Shown one piece after another: positions 33,480 through 41,425 of a stretch of 45,270 nt of DNA. Every line of letters starts with the position of its first letter. Positions within the stretch are counted from its first letter, which is position 1. Position numbers and translations under genes: made by a program. A model generated the notes under the pieces. That model was given only the letters and a program-made list of their open reading frames with translations, had not been told where the DNA came from and did no database searches. This stretch comes from Alphaproteobacteria bacterium (GTDB lineage: Bacteria; Pseudomonadota; Alphaproteobacteria; Micavibrionales; Micavibrionaceae): assembly GCA_002401965.1 (NCBI GenBank), contig NVUR01000026.1, positions 1 to 45,270 of the forward strand, given 5' to 3'.

Positions 33480-34080
33480 TTTGTAAATCTCCATCTTCTT
33501 CAATCATACCTGTAAAAATTGCACCCAAAATCTGCAAAAACTCTCTTCTGCGCTCTTTAACCTTGTAAGCTCTATCCATCAAAGGGTCAAAAATGCTAAT
33601 AAGATCACTATCCGAACGACTAAAAACACCACTAGCAGGGATTTCATATGCCCCTTTAGCAACAAGTTTTCTTGCCGTTGCCATTTCATCTGCTCTTTGA
33701 TGATTAGCATCAGTCACAACAGTAATTACTTGCTTACCCTGCCTCTCAGCTCTCTTCTTAGCATCAGCATAGGTTTTATACTGGCTTCGAGCAGGCTTAA
33801 CAGGCATCAATATAATCTTTCCTTTTGGAACTTCCCAATCACTCGCTTGATGGTCAATTATAACTAAATTCGCGTCAGGCTTTGAATCTGGGATTTTGGA
33901 AACCACATCAAAATGAAGATTCCCGCCTTTATGATATAACGTGGAAGTGCCTTGGGGGTCTTGACAAATCACCAAAGGTTTTAGTTTTATTTCCATCGCG
34001 GCCGCAGCAAGGTTAATGGCAATCATTGATTTACCTTGTCCGCCTTTAGGATTCCAAATATTCACAAGTTTAAAACTCAT
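33469..34080 (-). CDS. parA: ParA-family partition ATPase (short, type Ib)
   Basis: A 203-aa protein. The ATG at 34080 follows GGAGAAAGAGCC. Deviant Walker A PKGGQGKS occupies residues 11-18, the A' region is VICQDPQGTST, and Walker B is LVIIDHQASDW. There is no N-terminal helix-turn-helix, which marks it as a short type Ib ParA/Soj-like protein. It segregates the plasmid by ATP-driven movement with its partner. The 336-bp AT-rich region upstream is the probable centromere and promoter. Confidence 0.88.
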   Translation of the reverse strand: MSFKLVNIWNPKGGQGKSMIAINLAAAAMEIKLKPLVICQDPQGTSTLYHKGGNLHFDVVSKIPDSKPDANLVIIDHQASDWEVPKGKIILMPVKPARSQYKTYADAKKRAERQGKQVITVVTDANHQRADEMATARKLVAKGAYEIPASGVFSRSDSDLISIFDPLMDRAYKVKERRREFLQILGAIFTGMIEEDGDLQNVA

Positions 34081-34099
34081 GGCTCTTTCTCCGATCATT

Positions 34100-34380
34100 G
34101 TGTTGTTACTTTATAACTGAATAGCTATATGACTAAGAAACTATAAAAACTTATAGCCTATTAATTATATACATACATACATATAGATCAATAGAAATAT
34201 TGGTTTATATAAGTATATAATTGCAGACATGTAGATATATAAAATCAATTAATCATGAATATTTATAATTATAAACATTTATAGTAATAACTCTATAATA
34301 GTAGAAATATAAATACCTATAAAACTATATAGTTTTATAGGTATTTAGTTATAAATTAATATGGCTCATTTCTTATTTTT
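34100..34380. other. AT-rich partition centromere candidate with 38-bp palindrome
   Basis: About 280 bp of extremely AT-rich, gene-free DNA directly upstream of parA. It contains repeated CTATAA/TTATAG half-sites (for instance a CTATAA-aaac-TTATAG dyad near 34140-34156). It also holds a perfect 38-bp palindrome at 34310-34347 centred on CTATATAG. Type Ib systems place their centromere and autoregulatory operator here. A replication-origin role is possible but less likely, since repC and its boxes lie elsewhere. Confidence 0.6.
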
Positions 34381-34388
34381 AAGAGAGT

Positions 34389-34409
34389 AGGGGCGGTATA
34401 AACCGCCCC
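34389..34409 (-). terminator. hairpin downstream of ardC, probable terminator
   Basis: GGGGCGG, loop TATAAA, CCGCCCC: a perfect 7-bp GC stem 8 bp past the ardC stop. On minus the following bases are CTACTCTCTT rather than a clean T-run, so termination may be partial. Confidence 0.55.
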
Positions 34410-34416
34410 TCAAAGA

Positions 34417-35292
34417 TTAATCTTCTTTGATAAATGAATGTAGATAATCAACGGCTTTCTGCGCTTGCGAGCTGGCGGAGAATATAAAACGTTTCTCACT
34501 TTTCAGTGCTTTTAACCAACAATCAATATATTGAGCATGATCCGCGCGCACAGAAGATTCAACGCCTGTTGATGCACAACACATTGCCGCGCCAAGCTCG
34601 GCAACCAACTCTTCAAAAGCATAGGATGTATCACCATATCTTTTATGGGCAGGGCGATCCAGACGATGCTTCGCGCCACTCCAATGCGTCAACTCATGGA
34701 AGAGGGTAGAGTAATAATTTTCCGTTGCTGTACTGGTTTTCGTGCCCTTAAATTCTTCAGGACTGGGGAGATTAATATAATCTTGGCCAACATTGTAGTA
34801 TGCCCTCATTTCATTATGACGAATATCCGCATCCGTTGAATCAATCAATGCATCTGCCATGCCGATAGACTGAATTTCACAGGCTTCACTATCGAGCTTT
34901 TCAAGATTAAAGTTATCGACTTGATCCGCGTTAAAAACGGTAGACCACCGCGCAAACATGCGGGTTTCGTCTTCTTGATTATCTGCACATGGTTCGGCGG
35001 TAAACGATTTCCAAAAGACAATTTGAACACCTTTTTCACCTTTCTTCACCTGCGCCCCCATATCTTGCCACTGGCGATATGTAGCCCACACACCAGATTG
35101 ATACTTACGCTCTATTTGCCACGCCCAAAGAAGAGGAACATTAACACCGCGATATTGCTTTTGTGTTTTGGCATTTTGAGGAAGAACCGAAAAGCTATTC
35201 CACGGTAGAACAAACTTGTCGCCTGTCTGTCCATTTTCTATTGCCGCAATGATTGTATTGGTTACTATTTGATAGATATCTTGTTTTGCCAT
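34417..35292 (-). CDS. ardC: ArdC-family antirestriction protein (ssDNA-binding and zincin domains)
   Basis: A 291-aa protein. The N-terminal domain (LPWNSFSVLPQNAKTQKQYR, LLWAWQIERKY, WATYRQWQDMGAQVKKGEKG) is the ArdC ssDNA-binding fold. The C-terminal domain is a zincin with HELTH at 199-203 and a Glu ligand in the EELVAELGAA segment near 228. ArdC proteins protect incoming plasmid DNA from restriction and are typical of leading regions. It has its own hairpin-containing leader downstream of parB. Confidence 0.92.
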   Translation of the reverse strand: MAKQDIYQIVTNTIIAAIENGQTGDKFVLPWNSFSVLPQNAKTQKQYRGVNVPLLWAWQIERKYQSGVWATYRQWQDMGAQVKKGEKGVQIVFWKSFTAEPCADNQEDETRMFARWSTVFNADQVDNFNLEKLDSEACEIQSIGMADALIDSTDADIRHNEMRAYYNVGQDYINLPSPEEFKGTKTSTATENYYSTLFHELTHWSGAKHRLDRPAHKRYGDTSYAFEELVAELGAAMCCASTGVESSVRADHAQYIDCWLKALKSEKRFIFSASSQAQKAVDYLHSFIKED

Positions 35293-35490
35293 TTTATTTT
35301 CCTTTTATAAAAATATGCGTTGCACTTCTTTCCCTAGAAGTGACGCTTTAGCGGCATTTAAGCGGGGGGAGGGCATCCAGACCCGATAGGCCGAGGGGGA
35401 TCACCCTGATTTCGTAGAAATTTGGGGATACGGCCTAGAGATGAAATGAGCGCAGCGAAGGTCTTGATGATCGGCCCGAAGGGGGCAAAA
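35293..35490. promoter_or_regulatory. leader of ardC with boxes shared with the parB leader
   Basis: Between the ardC start and the parB terminator. On minus it contains GTATCCCCAAATTT and then ATCAGGGTGATCCCCCTC, spaced about as the related GTATCCCTAAAATTT and TTCAGGTGATCACCCTC in the parB leader. A TTTAGCGGC half-site occurs at 35347. No gene is supported. Confidence 0.5.
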
Positions 35491-35493
35491 AAA

Positions 35494-35517
35494 CCACGCG
35501 GCTTATAAACCGCGTGG
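35494..35517 (-). terminator. Rho-independent terminator of parB
   Basis: Read on minus: CCACGCGG, loop TTTATAAG, CCGCGTGG, then TTTTTTTT. A perfect 8-bp stem 29 bp past the parB stop. Confidence 0.92.
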
Positions 35518-35545
35518 CAAGTGATGCTGGTGGGGCAGGGGAGAG

Positions 35546-37291
35546 TTAAGCAGCTTGTGCGCATTCCTCATCTTCTTCAAAGTCACCATGACCGTCAAAA
35601 GATTCAGCCTCAATATTCTCCTGCTCTGCGGGATCAATGGCAGGAAAGCTCATGGCCTCCGGCAACCATGCAAGCGCAGCTTCTTCCTCTGGTGTCTTGG
35701 CTCCTGTTTCAAAAATTCGCTTAAAATGCTCTGCGAGTTTTTTAACAAGATCGCCTTTCTTCCAATTTGCCACAGTGCCAAAGAGGAGAGTGCTTTTTGT
35801 TGTGGCAACAATCTCCGCAAGCTGTATTTTATTACGTTTCTTTAAAAACGCTCCATCTGGATACCAAACTTGGTTCATATCAATGTTTAAATCTTTTGCG
35901 ACCAGATTGAAAAAACTGTTGTCTTTTGTATCCAATATGTCTGTTTCATACTGACCAAAACACAAAGTAGTCATAAACAAATGCACCATATCTAATTCTT
36001 CATCGGATAGTAGTTTGATGCTTTCATAAATATCAAATGCGTCCTTCCAATAAAATTCAAAATTCTCTGCATTCAACAAATCCAGAACCTTTTTTTCTTG
36101 CTCTTGCACAATAGCAAGGGACGAAGGAATAGGCTCATCTTCGGGAAAATACCCAAGGCACTTATGCTCTTCCAGTGACACACGCGAACCCCTAACACGA
36201 AGTAATTGCATAACTGCTACTTCCTTTGCCTTACGAGGGTTTGAGAGGAGGGCACTTTGAACAGCAATGGACTTATGCATCGCCATATACTCCATAACAG
36301 GACGAGAATAAGATGGTTTAGGCTTTTTCTCCTGCGCTTGTGCAATATCATCCGTAACGCTTCGATCAAGAGCGCGACTGACAAGCCCCTCATGTATAGA
36401 AACTCTGCCACTTGGATGAAAATGAACGATAACACCACCTTTTTCTTCTTCCTCGGCATCACGATATTGATAAAGATTCAGATAAGAATCTCGGTGTATC
36501 TCTACTGGGCTAAACCCTTGTTCTTCTTTCTCCAATTTTAACACTTCAATGGCAACTTCCTGTAATTCCAAAAATTGCTCTCGATCATCAAAAAAAGTTG
36601 CATCATCTGTAGCAAAAAGATCATGCGTCAACGTTCCTGTGTAATGCTCCATTGGAAATATAGCCATTGCAACATTGGCTTTTTCTTCGGTCAAAGTGTC
36701 TTTAATATCTTGATTAGACCAATCATCCAGCCCACGCTCTAACAGCTCTTGTTGTTGTTCAACCGTCCCAAGCGTCAAGGCTTCGCCCTGACCAATAGAG
36801 ATTTCATTCAAGCGCAAAGCCTCTTGAACTGCCTCACACAAATCCGTCAAAATAACACGGCGTTTTATCAGGGCAGGGGACAAGCCCGTGAGAGCCGATA
36901 TATCATCCACACTTGAACCGTTATGAACCAACGATGCAATTGCGTGAGCCTCATCCATCGGATGCATATCTTCACGCTGTAAATTTTCTACAGTGGAAAG
37001 CCGTAAAACTTCATTCTTATTCAAGCCCTCACGCACCTCAACAGCCACCTCATAATCCTCCGCAAGAAAACCTTCCTCAACTAAGAAATTCAACGCCCGA
37101 AAACGCCGCTCTCCGCTGATAATGCTATAGGCTTTCTTTTTGCCTTTTGGCTTTAAAACCACGAGGTTTTGTAACAATCCGTCTGTCTTGATACTCTGTG
37201 CCAGTTCCATAATGCTCTCATCATTGAACGTGGTGCGCGGGTTGTTATTAGATTGTTTGATTTGTGAAAGTAATAGTGTTTGAAGTGCCAT
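35546..37291 (-). CDS. parB: long ParB/RepB/Spo0J-family protein
   Basis: A 581-aa protein. Residues 5-200 are a standard ParB N-terminal region: the ParB/sulfiredoxin-like domain with SIISGERRFRALNFL, the box ENLQREDMHPMDEAHAIASL and a helix-turn-helix VDDISALTGLSPALIKRRV. Usual plasmid ParB proteins are about 300 aa; here roughly 350 extra residues follow, ending in a strongly acidic tail (ESFDGHGDFEEDEECAQAA). It is not next to parA, so it may be a global regulator (KorB-like) or a ParB-fold enzyme rather than the ParA partner. It is the first minus-strand gene of the leading region. Confidence 0.82.
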   Translation of the reverse strand: MALQTLLLSQIKQSNNNPRTTFNDESIMELAQSIKTDGLLQNLVVLKPKGKKKAYSIISGERRFRALNFLVEEGFLAEDYEVAVEVREGLNKNEVLRLSTVENLQREDMHPMDEAHAIASLVHNGSSVDDISALTGLSPALIKRRVILTDLCEAVQEALRLNEISIGQGEALTLGTVEQQQELLERGLDDWSNQDIKDTLTEEKANVAMAIFPMEHYTGTLTHDLFATDDATFFDDREQFLELQEVAIEVLKLEKEEQGFSPVEIHRDSYLNLYQYRDAEEEEKGGVIVHFHPSGRVSIHEGLVSRALDRSVTDDIAQAQEKKPKPSYSRPVMEYMAMHKSIAVQSALLSNPRKAKEVAVMQLLRVRGSRVSLEEHKCLGYFPEDEPIPSSLAIVQEQEKKVLDLLNAENFEFYWKDAFDIYESIKLLSDEELDMVHLFMTTLCFGQYETDILDTKDNSFFNLVAKDLNIDMNQVWYPDGAFLKKRNKIQLAEIVATTKSTLLFGTVANWKKGDLVKKLAEHFKRIFETGAKTPEEEAALAWLPEAMSFPAIDPAEQENIEAESFDGHGDFEEDEECAQAA

Positions 37292-37507
37292 TATATTTTC
37301 TCCTTAAAAATGTGCGTTTCAATTATTTTCCCACAAAATTTAAAAGTCAGGAGAATTGTCCAGCGAGACAAAAGGGGAGGGTGATCACCTGAAAATTTTC
37401 TATAGCGGTCAGCGAAAAATTTTAGGGATACCCCTTTTTCACGCTTGATAATTCGGGCGGCACGCCATTATTTCTTTTGTTCGCACACGTAACCATATAG
37501 GCTAGGA
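37292..37507. promoter_or_regulatory. leader of parB with repeated box sequences
   Basis: A gene-free stretch. The segment 37342-37467 begins AAAAGTCAGGAGAATTGTC and ends GCTTGATAATTCGGGCGGC, matching both ends of the TOPRIM leader segment 32891-33010. Its middle (GTATCCCTAAAATTT and TTCAGGTGATCACCCTC on minus) matches the ardC leader instead. The AAGGAG site of parB is at about 37302. Confidence 0.55.
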
Positions 37508-37528
37508 TTAGGCTTCAACAAAGCAAGA

Positions 37529-38071
37529 ATGAGTAATAATATAATGAATGAAACACCTCTTCCAACATCTAAAAATGATCTATTGAAAATTTTAGGTGAT
37601 TTAAATATCGCCTTTGAACTACATGAGCATGATCCGATTTTTACTGTAGAAGAGGGCGCACATCTGGAACAAAGCATTCCCGGTACGCACTGCCGCAATT
37701 TATTTCTACGCGATAAGAAAAAGAAGATGTTTTTAATTGTTGCGGCCAATGAAACAAAAATTGATCTTAAAAAACTACCGGCTCTCATTAACAGCAAACA
37801 TTTGTCATTTGGATCTGCGGATCGTCTTTGGGAAAACCTTGGTATTCGGCAAGGTTCAGTTAATCCATTTTGTATTATCAATGATAAAGACAAAAATGTA
37901 AGGATCATTCTGGATAAGCATATGATGGCACAAGAACGGGTCAATTATCATCCAATGGATAATGGCATGACTATGGGCGTTAGTCCTGCCGATCTTATTC
38001 AATTTATCAAAGGCACGACAGCTCACGAACCTGAAATTATAGATTTAACAACGGCCACACCAGACATCTAA
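37529..38071 (+). CDS. PrdX/ProXp-ala-type tRNA-editing protein (YbaK superfamily)
   Basis: A 180-aa YbaK/INS-superfamily protein. It matches the Ala-tRNA(Pro) deacylase pattern: FELHEHDPIFTVEEGAH, HCRNLFLRDKKKKMFLIVA, LPALINSKHLSFGSADRLWE, GSVNPFCIINDKDKNVRIIL and the closing VNYHPMDNGMTMGVSPADLI. Such enzymes clear mischarged tRNAs and normally sit on chromosomes. The start could instead be the ATG a few codons downstream (MNETPLP). It opens a short plus-strand cargo block against the minus-strand leading region. Confidence 0.85.
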   Translation: MSNNIMNETPLPTSKNDLLKILGDLNIAFELHEHDPIFTVEEGAHLEQSIPGTHCRNLFLRDKKKKMFLIVAANETKIDLKKLPALINSKHLSFGSADRLWENLGIRQGSVNPFCIINDKDKNVRIILDKHMMAQERVNYHPMDNGMTMGVSPADLIQFIKGTTAHEPEIIDLTTATPDI

Positions 38072-38123
38072 AACAAAACATATTGCGTATTTCTGAGTAA
38101 TTAACTCAAAAAGGAAGCACTCC

Positions 38124-38423
38124 ATGTCATTAAACCATAAACAGGATATTACAGCCCAAAACCACGATAAGAAATTAAGACAAACCCACCAAAAGGGCTT
38201 TATGATTGCCAAAAATCATATCACCCCATTCTTACGAGAATTAGAAGCCAAACATAAATTTACAAAAAAAGAAGTGGCGGCAGCATTGATTATTCTTGCA
38301 TATAGCGCACTAAGAAGATCATCAAAATCACCTTTTAAAGACACCCTTACGACCTTTGGTGTTTTTTCAAATATGTCGATAGATTTGATTGAAAACCACA
38401 AAAAACAGAAGACCCTTCATTAA
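38124..38423 (+). CDS. hypothetical protein, possible partner of the Mrr-like nuclease
   Basis: A 99-aa basic, helical protein (QKGFMIAKNHITPFLRELEA, then TKKEVAAALIILAYSALRRS). An AAAAGGAAG site precedes it. Its stop is 4 bp before the next start, so it is likely co-expressed with the Mrr-like gene. No family recognised. Confidence 0.6.
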   Translation: MSLNHKQDITAQNHDKKLRQTHQKGFMIAKNHITPFLRELEAKHKFTKKEVAAALIILAYSALRRSSKSPFKDTLTTFGVFSNMSIDLIENHKKQKTLH

Positions 38424-38427
38424 AAAA

Positions 38428-38922
38428 ATGAGCAAACAACACTACATAAATAGAAATATTGCTATAAAAAAGCTGAAAGAATTGAGTGAAATAAAAACAC
38501 CCGGCAGCCAATTCTATTTTTTACGCAACCTCGATGTCTTTGTGTTCGAAGAGATGATTTTACTCGCACTCAAAAAGAAAGGGTACAAAATTATCTACAA
38601 CAAAGCCTATACGGGTGATGGCGGGATAGATGGCAGAGCATACTTAAATGACCAGCATTATTTAATTCAAGCCAAACGCTATACAAATCATATTAACCCA
38701 CGAGATGTAGAAGAATTTATTACCCTGTGTAAACGCCGAAAAGGTAAAGGGTTATTTGTTCATACAGGAAAGACCGGAGGGAAGAGCTGGGACATGGCCC
38801 GGGGCACAGATATTGATATTATCAGTGGAGAACGGCTTTTGGAGTTTTTCTTAAAAGCTGTTCCACAAGCTAAATATGGCTTATTTTCGCAATTAGTGAA
38901 TTCGCTCTTTAGACAAAAATAG
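38428..38922 (+). CDS. Mrr-like PD-(D/E)xK restriction endonuclease domain protein
   Basis: A 164-aa protein. The start at 38428 follows the preceding stop by 4 bp. The Mrr-family core is visible: VFVFEEMILLALKKKGYKI, then DGGIDGR with Asp68, HYLIQAKRY with the Gln-x-Lys variant (Gln81, Lys83), INPRDVEEFI and KGLFVHTGKTGG. Mrr nucleases cut foreign or methylated DNA. No methylase partner is adjacent, which fits a modification-dependent or homing-type nuclease. It converges on the secreted nuclease gene 6 bp later. Confidence 0.82.
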   Translation: MSKQHYINRNIAIKKLKELSEIKTPGSQFYFLRNLDVFVFEEMILLALKKKGYKIIYNKAYTGDGGIDGRAYLNDQHYLIQAKRYTNHINPRDVEEFITLCKRRKGKGLFVHTGKTGGKSWDMARGTDIDIISGERLLEFFLKAVPQAKYGLFSQLVNSLFRQK

Positions 38923-38928
38923 AAGATA

Positions 38929-39471
38929 TTAATGATGTATTTTCCGCCATTCTCGCGGGATCATAAATTGACCACGCCAAATCCCTCGTTTCTGTGCTTT
39001 GGCCTGTTCTTCTGCCAATTTATAATGCCCTGTTGAAAAATACTTATCATCAATAGCATGTCCATTACGAACAAGAATTTCAGCAATATCCGTATCCTCT
39101 ATGAAACATTGTGCAACCTTCCTCGTTTCTTTTTTCGCGCCTGTCTTCTTTTTACAAAGAATGAAGGGTAAAGGGGTTAATAGATTTTCGAAAAACGCCC
39201 TTGCTTCACGGCCGCAAGGATAGCTCTTACCGGATGTTTGACACTGTTGATTATATTCAGGTGCATCAATACCCCAAAGCCTAATTTCTACACCATTTAG
39301 CACAAAGCTATCACCGTCCTTAATTTTAAGCGTCTCAGCAAAAACAGGCATAGATAAATATGGCAGGCATAAACTAAGTAAGGTAACAGTTATCCACATT
39401 TTCGGTGGATGAAATGGGGGAGTGTTTTTTGTATTATGGTAGCTCAGGGTCATTTTAAAAATCATCATCAT
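38929..39471 (-). CDS. secreted thermonuclease-like (SNase) nuclease
   Basis: A 180-aa protein. The SNase fold covers residues 48-175: LKIKDGDSFVLNGVEIRLWG, IDAPE, CGREARAFFENLL, RKVAQCFIEDTDIAEILVRNGHA and EEQAKAQKRGIWRG. A hydrophobic signal segment (WITVTLLSLCLPYLSMPVFA) precedes it. The ATG cluster at 39471-39463 has a GGGGGGAG ribosome site and overlaps the repC stop; the ATG at 39399, right before the signal segment, lacks one. Translational coupling to repC is therefore likely, with a long n-region. Such nucleases recur on alphaproteobacterial plasmids; their role in transfer is unclear. Confidence 0.85.
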   Translation of the reverse strand: MMMIFKMTLSYHNTKNTPPFHPPKMWITVTLLSLCLPYLSMPVFAETLKIKDGDSFVLNGVEIRLWGIDAPEYNQQCQTSGKSYPCGREARAFFENLLTPLPFILCKKKTGAKKETRKVAQCFIEDTDIAEILVRNGHAIDDKYFSTGHYKLAEEQAKAQKRGIWRGQFMIPREWRKIHH

Positions 39472-40765
39472 TCTCCCCCCGTTTTAACAATCCAAAGACC
39501 GAAGCCAGAAGATTAAGTTCACCGCGTTCCGCACGTCTACACATTTCGCGCAGATAACCGCCCGGCGAACGAATTTCACCAGCCAGTGATTTTTGGTCAA
39601 TTATCATGATGCAAATCGTAGCACCGCTACGCCCAAGAGTGGCGCACGCCTGAATCCATGCCGATCTATGAATACCGAGTTCTTGTAACAGCCCTTCAGA
39701 CGCAGAAACTAAATCATTCCATTGTAATTTTCGGTCATGTATTGGGATATAGTCTCTAAACCGCTCAGAAGAAGCGTTGAGAACTTGCTTCCATGTGATA
39801 TTATCAATTTTAGGAGTAGGGGATTCTATCTCGTCTCCCTTTGAACGAACAGTTGGCGCAGATGTTAAACTTTCACTCTCGATATTTCCTTCTTTTGACT
39901 TCTGGAAGACAGCATTGTTCGAAGAACTACAGTTACTACTTGTATCTTCTTTAGAAGATTTAAGGTTATTTGTATCTTGTATGTGTCGGAAGTATATTGC
40001 GTCCCTGTCTACGTTATTAACAGTAATGTCTTCTTTATAAACATCATTAAACACAGGCGTCAGAGCCTCTATAACCTGTTTATGCGCTTCTATAAGGACG
40101 TTTAAATCATCCAAAGAATAATGCGAGCGAATACGGTGTGAAATTGCTTCATAAGCCTCTTCAATGCTTTTCACAATATCTACATGCTTAAAATCTCCGG
40201 ACACCTCATCAAGCATCGTACGGATACGACGACGCAATGCCGAAATCTGTGCCTTATGACCGCACCACGCATCCTTATAAGCACTCTTCGCCTCGATAAG
40301 AGCCTCAAGACGCGGTAATAACGCCTCCAATGGTGAGAGGTCTGCACCAAATGCATATTTAATTTCACCGGTTTCACGATCGCGCACACCAAAACGTTTG
40401 TAATTGCCTGAATCCTCCCAACGAAGAGCGCCAAGGACAAAGAGAGCTTTCTCGATATTATTAACTTGGCGTTCTGTTAAGCACAAATCCCGCGCTGTAG
40501 CACCAACAGCTTGATAACAAATAGGTTTCTGACCTTCATTCCAATCAACATTTTGCGTACGTACCATATAATATTCAAGCAACTGGATCATAGGGGCAGT
40601 AAAGCCTCCATCTTTGCCTACCACCTTAATAAGCCGTAGAATGTGAAAACGATCTAGGTCTGTAGACAGACCGATAAAGTCCTCCGGTCTATCTATACTT
40701 CGTTGAAATTTGGGTAAGTTTATCTGCCCGCCAACTGGCGGTTCATGATTTTCTGTATGTAGCAT
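39455..40765 (-). CDS. repC: RepC-family plasmid replication initiator
   Basis: A 436-aa protein with the RepC pattern: LEYYMVRTQNVDWNEGQKPI, AVGATARDLCLTERQVNNIE, LGALRWEDSGNYKRFGVRDR and ETGEIKYAFGADLSPLEALL (winged-helix DNA-binding part). After a Ser/Asn-rich linker near residue 290 comes a C-terminal domain (LQELGIHRSAWIQACATLGR, AGEIRSPGGYLREMCRRAER). RepC starts replication of repABC-class plasmids, often from an origin inside its own gene. No repA-repB pair is directly upstream. No strong ribosome site lies near the start, as expected if translation is controlled by an antisense RNA. Confidence 0.88.
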   Translation of the reverse strand: MLHTENHEPPVGGQINLPKFQRSIDRPEDFIGLSTDLDRFHILRLIKVVGKDGGFTAPMIQLLEYYMVRTQNVDWNEGQKPICYQAVGATARDLCLTERQVNNIEKALFVLGALRWEDSGNYKRFGVRDRETGEIKYAFGADLSPLEALLPRLEALIEAKSAYKDAWCGHKAQISALRRRIRTMLDEVSGDFKHVDIVKSIEEAYEAISHRIRSHYSLDDLNVLIEAHKQVIEALTPVFNDVYKEDITVNNVDRDAIYFRHIQDTNNLKSSKEDTSSNCSSSNNAVFQKSKEGNIESESLTSAPTVRSKGDEIESPTPKIDNITWKQVLNASSERFRDYIPIHDRKLQWNDLVSASEGLLQELGIHRSAWIQACATLGRSGATICIMIIDQKSLAGEIRSPGGYLREMCRRAERGELNLLASVFGLLKRGENDDDF

Positions 40766-40849
40766 ATTTTTATTAGCAATTTAGTTCCGGATATTCGGGT
40801 GCAAGAAAGGGTAGCGCAAATGCACTTTTTTACTAGACACCCGATTCGT

Positions 40850-40925
40850 TCAGTGATAATCTTTTAGATAGGAAATTTGAAGATCACTGATCTTACGCTA
40901 AGCCACCGCACCAACGGTGGTTTTT
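40850..40925 (+). ncRNA. candidate counter-transcribed RNA against the repC leader
   Basis: A clear plus-strand Rho-independent terminator (CCACCG, loop CACCAA, CGGTGG, TTTTT; 40903-40925) lies in the repC leader, where no plus-strand gene ends. Upstream, AGATC-act-GATCT at 40881-40893 forms a second hairpin. A GATAAT box near 40855 with TAGACA 15 bp before it could be the promoter, with a short spacer. repABC plasmids carry an antisense RNA opposite the repC leader that lowers repC expression, and position and strand fit. The 5' end is approximate. Confidence 0.55.
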
Positions 40926-41014
40926 GCGTTTCTAGACCTAAGTTTTGCTTATCCTTTCTGTTTCATTATATTTTAGTTTGTAAAATTAGTCCGAATGGAC
41001 TCTTAGGCTGGAAT

Positions 41015-41082
41015 AGGTTGGCTCTTGTGAAGAGCCAACCTTAAACAGCTTCTATCAGAATGCACTGATTCTTAAAGCTGTT
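41015..41082. repeat. two stable dyads in the repC upstream region
   Basis: A perfect 12-bp stem with a 3-base loop (AGGTTGGCTCTT, 41015-41026 and 41030-41041) is followed by a nested dyad: outer AACAGCTT/AAGCTGTT (41044-41051, 41075-41082) and inner ATCAG/CTGAT (41054-41069). They lie between the antisense-RNA candidate and the GTGAACA box cluster. They could be the structured 5' part of the repC mRNA or origin cruciforms. Confidence 0.55.
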
Positions 41083-41100
41083 CATAAAAATGTATCATGG

Positions 41101-41425
41101 TGTTCACTTATCCACAAGTGAACATAAGGAACATTTTCATATTTCACTCTGAAATTCATAGAAAACAAAAACTATAGTGGCGTTAAAACTCGCTGTTTAT
41201 ATAGTATTTTTTAATATTGGATCATAAATATAATTCAGCTATTCCGTCATCCAGTATTTATATGAACACTCACTCGTGTTTATCGCAATGTTCCTATAAA
41301 CACGAGTGAACACAGGAAAGTATTGTTTATTTTCTCTAAAAATAATTTCGGCTTTCAAAATCTATGGAATCTATTACCATGTTCATAAAGACAACACGAT
41401 CTAGTACACGTGAACACAGTGAGAC
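41101..41425. other. candidate replication origin: DnaA box, GTGAACA boxes and AT-rich stretch
   Basis: A perfect DnaA box TTATCCACA (41108-41116) sits in the middle of a TGTTCACTT/AAGTGAACA dyad (41101-41124). About 100 bp of AT-rich DNA follows. A 13-bp inverted pair TAAACACGAGTGA lies at 41270-41282 (as complement) and 41297-41309, the latter running on into GTGAACACAGG. Another GTGAACACAG is at about 41409. Repeated boxes plus a DnaA box beside repC are the features of an iteron-type origin or of the operator array of the gene that follows. Confidence 0.6.

Noticed and set aside
35346-35360. KorB-like operator (TTTAGCGGC half-site) upstream of ardC
   Set aside because: Only one half of the palindrome is present, and I found no second copy at other promoters.
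39390-39398. Perfect DnaA box TTATCCACA inside the secreted nuclease gene, as an origin
   Set aside because: A single 9-bp match in coding sequence can arise by chance. The box at 41108 has repeats and AT-rich DNA around it and is the better candidate, so this one is only mentioned.
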